From contig OX359195.1 of NCBI GenBank assembly GCA_947172415.1, forward strand, positions 6,175,501-6,239,500: a stretch of DNA of 64,000 nt, given 5' to 3'. The notes under the pieces are model-generated. The model had not been told where the DNA came from. It saw only the letters and a list, made by a program, of their open reading frames with translations, and made no database searches. Below are positions 60,562 to 64,000 of this stretch, piece after piece. A program made the position numbers and the translations under genes. How positions within the stretch are numbered: position 1 is the first letter of the stretch; each line of letters opens with the position of its first letter. Source of the stretch: Chondrosia reniformis. Taxonomy: Eukaryota > Porifera > Demospongiae > Chondrillida > Chondrillidae.

Positions 60562-63500
60562 ATGGCGACTGGTAGAGATGAAAATTCCAATTTGTCTGAT
60601 GAAGAACTGACGAAATTATTGCAATTTCAAGTTTGTAACAGTTTATAAAATTCACGTCATTGATTTTTTCTTTATATCTTACTAAGCTACGTAATACATT
60701 GTAAGAAGCTGGTCTTTTTCGCCTTCCAACCAATGGTTTACTTTATTCATATGATGTTGACGTTTTACAGGAGATAACTGGTCTAGAAGATAATGTAAAG
60801 AGTCGCCATATCCTGTCCGCGTTTCAGTGGGACGTACAGCGAGCCGTCCAAGACACAATTAACGAACAGGAAATGGCAGTACCTCAATCTCAGACTTGTG
60901 AGTGTTACCGAAAGTCAAGTTTAAAGTTGTCCTTATTGCAGACCTAAGCATAAGATAATTTGTATCTCTATTGCATTTAACAATGACTTAAACAAGTTGT
61001 TCTTCTCTTATTTACTCGTAGTCTCCACTGGTCCTCAGCTTCGCCAGCGGGTCCATGATCCCAATCGGATGAGATATCAGCCCTACATCTCACCGCCTAT
61101 TAATGTAGTCACAAGAGTGGTTGCCCGACAACCACAACAACCACCGCTGGGATGGGGAGAATGGATGGTTTCCATGGCTGCACTGCCTTTTAGGTTTTTG
61201 TATAATTTTACATTTGACCTTTTCAACTTTCTGATGATCATTGTCATGGGACGTAGAAGGCCTCCAGGTTTGACTACTTGTAGAATTGAGTGTATCATTA
61301 AATTATGTATTTGTCTATGTACATGAATAATATTGGAGATTCTTTCAGAGGGGAGATGAGCATTTGCCACTCTTAAAAATAGTTTACAACCCCCTTGAAG
61401 AAAGATTTTGATAGTAGCAAGCTTACTGAATTGTAGATAATCCCCTTAAGCCCCTTTATATTATATTCCCCCCCCCTCCCTGGTTATATTTTCTAAACAA
61501 AATCCTGTCTTATGATTCCTTAATAGTAGCTAATTCAGTTGGTTGCCTCTAAATAAAATAATCATTATTTTATGCATATAGTGGCTACTGATCCAGTTGG
61601 CGATGTGGCTCGGTTTCTACTTCGATTTGAAACTGAATATGGGGACCAGCATCCTGTAATCCCTAGAATGAGTTATTCCCAGATATCCGAACAGGCCAAG
61701 CAGGATTTGACCCCTTTAGTGGTCTACCTACATACCTGGAACCATCAGGACACGCCTACTTTCTGTCGGTAAGGGGGTGTGGTCAAACATTATGTCATTT
61801 CAGTACCTATATTTGAATCTGCATCGATATCATTTATATAGAACTGTTATTTGTTCACAAGAATTTATTAACTTTGTTAATGAGAGGAATTTACTCTTTT
61901 GGGCTGTGGATATTGATTCTGAAGAAGGACAAAGAGGTAAACCCTATCATTATGCACTATGTTCTTTAACATATTTTGTCTTATATTTTGCAGTAAAATA
62001 TGTACTTAGTGGTGGAAATCATCCATTTGTTGCTCTGGCACTTTTAAAACAATCCAGAATGACAATGGTTGGAAGATTTGAAGGTAGCTACATGTAGATG
62101 CTTAATATACCTTTGAAGATACTTGTAACATCATGTGTGTTCTTTTATATTATATTTATACATTAGGTATTATAGTGTTTGCATATGTAGAACTAAAGGA
62201 TTGAAATGTCTTATACTGAATGGTTTTGTCATTACCCACCTCAAATGAACAATGTTAAATATATATAACGATATACATGCCTATTTATGAACAACCTTAG
62301 ACACTATTTTCCTAAAGCAATGGTTGACATCAATGTGAGGCTTAGAAAATACAAATAGAATAAACTTCCTTCCTGGACTTAATACTTGTGGAAAAGCCAA
62401 TAGAACTCGTGTGGTTTTATACAACTTTTCTTCCTCTTTCCCGCTGACTCTGAGAATTCATACAATCAGTGGTAGATCCAGGGTGGGGTTATTAGTGACA
62501 CCACGCCCCCTCCGTTTCAGTGCTCGTGTGTGTGTATGCTATTAGAAACTTCTAAATATTAATTTATAAACCAATCAATGTCACCTATGGCCTGTTATAG
62601 ACAGATGTTGTGGAAGTCATTATTAGTCCCTTCTCTGTTGTCTCCTTGCTAGGTTTGGTCGCTTTGGATTTATTTCTGAATACTATGCAGAGCATCATTG
62701 AGAATAACGAACCTGAACTGGTATTAGCAAGAAATGAAAGGTAGATGTAACCATAGTAACAACAACTGTATTGATTATGGCATAATTTCATTTATATTTC
62801 TATAAATCGTACACTCTTACAAAATTTGTACATTTTCATTTCAAATTGTTAAAATGACTTACCAAAGCATTTTTAACTATAGGTTAGACACAAATAACTA
62901 CATATCACTAGTAGAGCTTTGGATAGTTGAAATGTGCATGTCTGTCTGAAATAATATCTTTACAGTTGTCCTTGGTGATATCATATGTGACAATATATTT
63001 GCTTCTTAGGGAAGAGAGACAGTTGGCGCAGTTGCTACGACAACAGCAGGAAGAGGCATTCAATCAGTCACTAAGAGCAGACCAGGAGAAGGTACAACTG
63101 CATAACCTGACTTTGTTCAGAAGTATAACAGCTTGTTGGATGACTGGGAGGTGATCTCTGGTTGCCACTTTTAATAGGACTTTGGTCCCCCAGCCGAGAT
63201 GAGACCTTGGTCACTTGGCTAGTTTGGCATAATATATGTACTCCAATGATGTTCCATAGAATAGCTTGAAAGTACAAGTTAGTTTAAAGTGATTTCTAGT
63301 AATGCTAGTAAATATTAAGTAATTTTAAGTAATTTTTTAATATTTTGAACTGGTAATCTGTGATATAAATACTATTGTATTAATGGTACCTTTCTCCTTC
63401 TCATGTCCTTACTGCATTGAGTGTCTTAATATATGAAGACATCTTCCTACGAAGAGATGTCACTGTAGGGCTAAGGAAAATACAATAGTCTGTTTTTCTA

Positions 63501-63889
63501 TAGACCTATTACATGGGGAAAACCTATAAAGCGGTTTGGATGCGTACGTACTCTTTTGAGCCAGATATTTCTATTATCTGTTGACATTTGTTATATCAGT
63601 TTTCAGAGTGTTGACATATTTTTGAGTGAATTTGACTGTTTAACGTGTAGATGGGCTTGATTATGTGGATGGTGTATTACTATTGTTACAGTAAGATATG
63701 TGTATATTTAGCATCTGATATGTAGTATTAAACAAATATGTTTGCTGTTATTGTAAGATATAAAGTGTTAACCTTTTTGTTGCCTGGCGATGCAATGTTA
63801 TTGTACTTTTGAATTCTCAGGAAGAACGCAAGAAGGCAGCTGTTGAAGAAGAAAGAAGAAAGTCCATTGAACTGCAGCAGAAGGCACAA
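60562..63889 (+). CDS. FAF2: FAF2 / UBXD8, 5' nine exons (continues beyond window)
   Basis: ER and lipid-droplet membrane adaptor that recruits p97/VCP for ER-associated degradation. Exons 60562-60630, 60771-60897, 61022-61267, 61582-61768, 61842-61936, 61994-62083, 62653-62741, 63010-63091 and 63821-63889. N-terminal UBA domain: LSDEELTKLLQFQ / EITGLEDNVKSRHILSAFQW / DVQRAVQDTINEQE. Hairpin membrane segment ALPFRFLYNFTFDLFNFLMI. UAS thioredoxin-like domain: DPVGDVARFLLRFETEYGDQ, LVVYLHTWNHQDTPTFCR and ALALLKQSRMTMVGRFEG. Then a coiled coil RQLAQLLRQQQEEAFNQSLR and a charged helix. The C-terminal UBX domain is not in the window. The 62.1-62.65 kb and 63.1-63.8 kb introns hold nothing recognised. 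Confidence 0.93.
61346..61412. repeat. Short dispersed repeat, copy in FAF2 intron
   Basis: TTTGCCACTCTTAAAAATAG followed by CCCCCTTGAAGAAAG, related to 1740-1800 and 6868-6915. Confidence 0.4.
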
Positions 63890-64000
63890 GTGAGTGACCC
63901 ATATGGATCATTGTCAGTCCTGAATATATTATTATTATTAGTGCCCATGCATGTACATATATATTCTGAGTACCTGATTTGTAGATTCATACTCTAAATC

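Noticed and set aside
60455-60733. Minus-strand ORF of 92 codons opposite the FAF2 first exon
   Set aside because: Overlaps the FAF2 UBA-coding exon antisense and shows no family features.

Overview
The window is eukaryotic and almost certainly comes from an early-branching animal with a compact, AT-rich genome; a demosponge is the best guess. The genes are split by short GT-AG introns, many below 150 bp. They include animal or opisthokont families (Ku80, STAM, 14-3-3, WDR45/WIPI4, TXNDC16, FAF2, an HS2ST/UST-like sulfotransferase, a sigma-class GST cluster) and a receptor-like protein with an animal-style tyrosine-motif tail. The species cannot be fixed from sequence alone.

Layout. 0-10.3 kb: 3' end of a rhodanese-domain gene (+), XRCC5/Ku80 (-), PTRHD1 (+), SDHA (-). 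10.36-24.5 kb: six sigma-class GST genes (here called A-F, +); B, C and D lie in three tandem 2.7 kb segmental copies, each carrying a foldback element. 24.5-36.2 kb: a rearranged accessory zone with a decayed axonemal dynein intermediate chain (DNAI1-like) relic, minisatellites, an unexplained CpG-rich island, a 104-bp tandem repeat, a broken fucosyltransferase-like pseudogene, a seventh GST copy (G) that has lost key active-site residues, a 5'-truncated LINE with target-site duplication, and the intact intronless fucosyltransferase-like gene (-). 36.7-64 kb: TXNDC16-like ER thioredoxin protein (-), a receptor-like protein with YxxM motifs (+), 14-3-3 A (-), STAM (-), 14-3-3 B (+), WDR45 (-), a secreted BIM1/X325-like putative copper protein (-), RPS8 (+), a mucin-like membrane protein (-), an HS2ST/UST-like sulfotransferase (+), and the 5' nine exons of FAF2/UBXD8 (+), which runs off the right edge.

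Two architectural themes stand out. Genes outside the GST cluster mostly alternate strand and share very small divergent promoters: 35 bp between the Ku80 and PTRHD1 start codons and 24 bp between SDHA and GST-A. Palindromic CRE-type sites (TGACGTCA) sit in or near three of the promoter intervals. Introns of housekeeping genes repeatedly contain one clean minisatellite each (Ku80, SDHA, WDR45 twice, RPS8). The items I rate highest are the receptor-like gene with four YxxM motifs and an ITIM-like motif, the Ku80 15-nt terminal microexon restoring the C-terminal DNA-PKcs-binding motif, GST-G with Tyr8 and the RGE loop lost, and the small secreted protein predicted to start with a histidine-brace His1.

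Exon coordinates were placed by eye from splice signals, reading phase and family similarity. Those written without 'about' are phase-consistent; the others are approximate.
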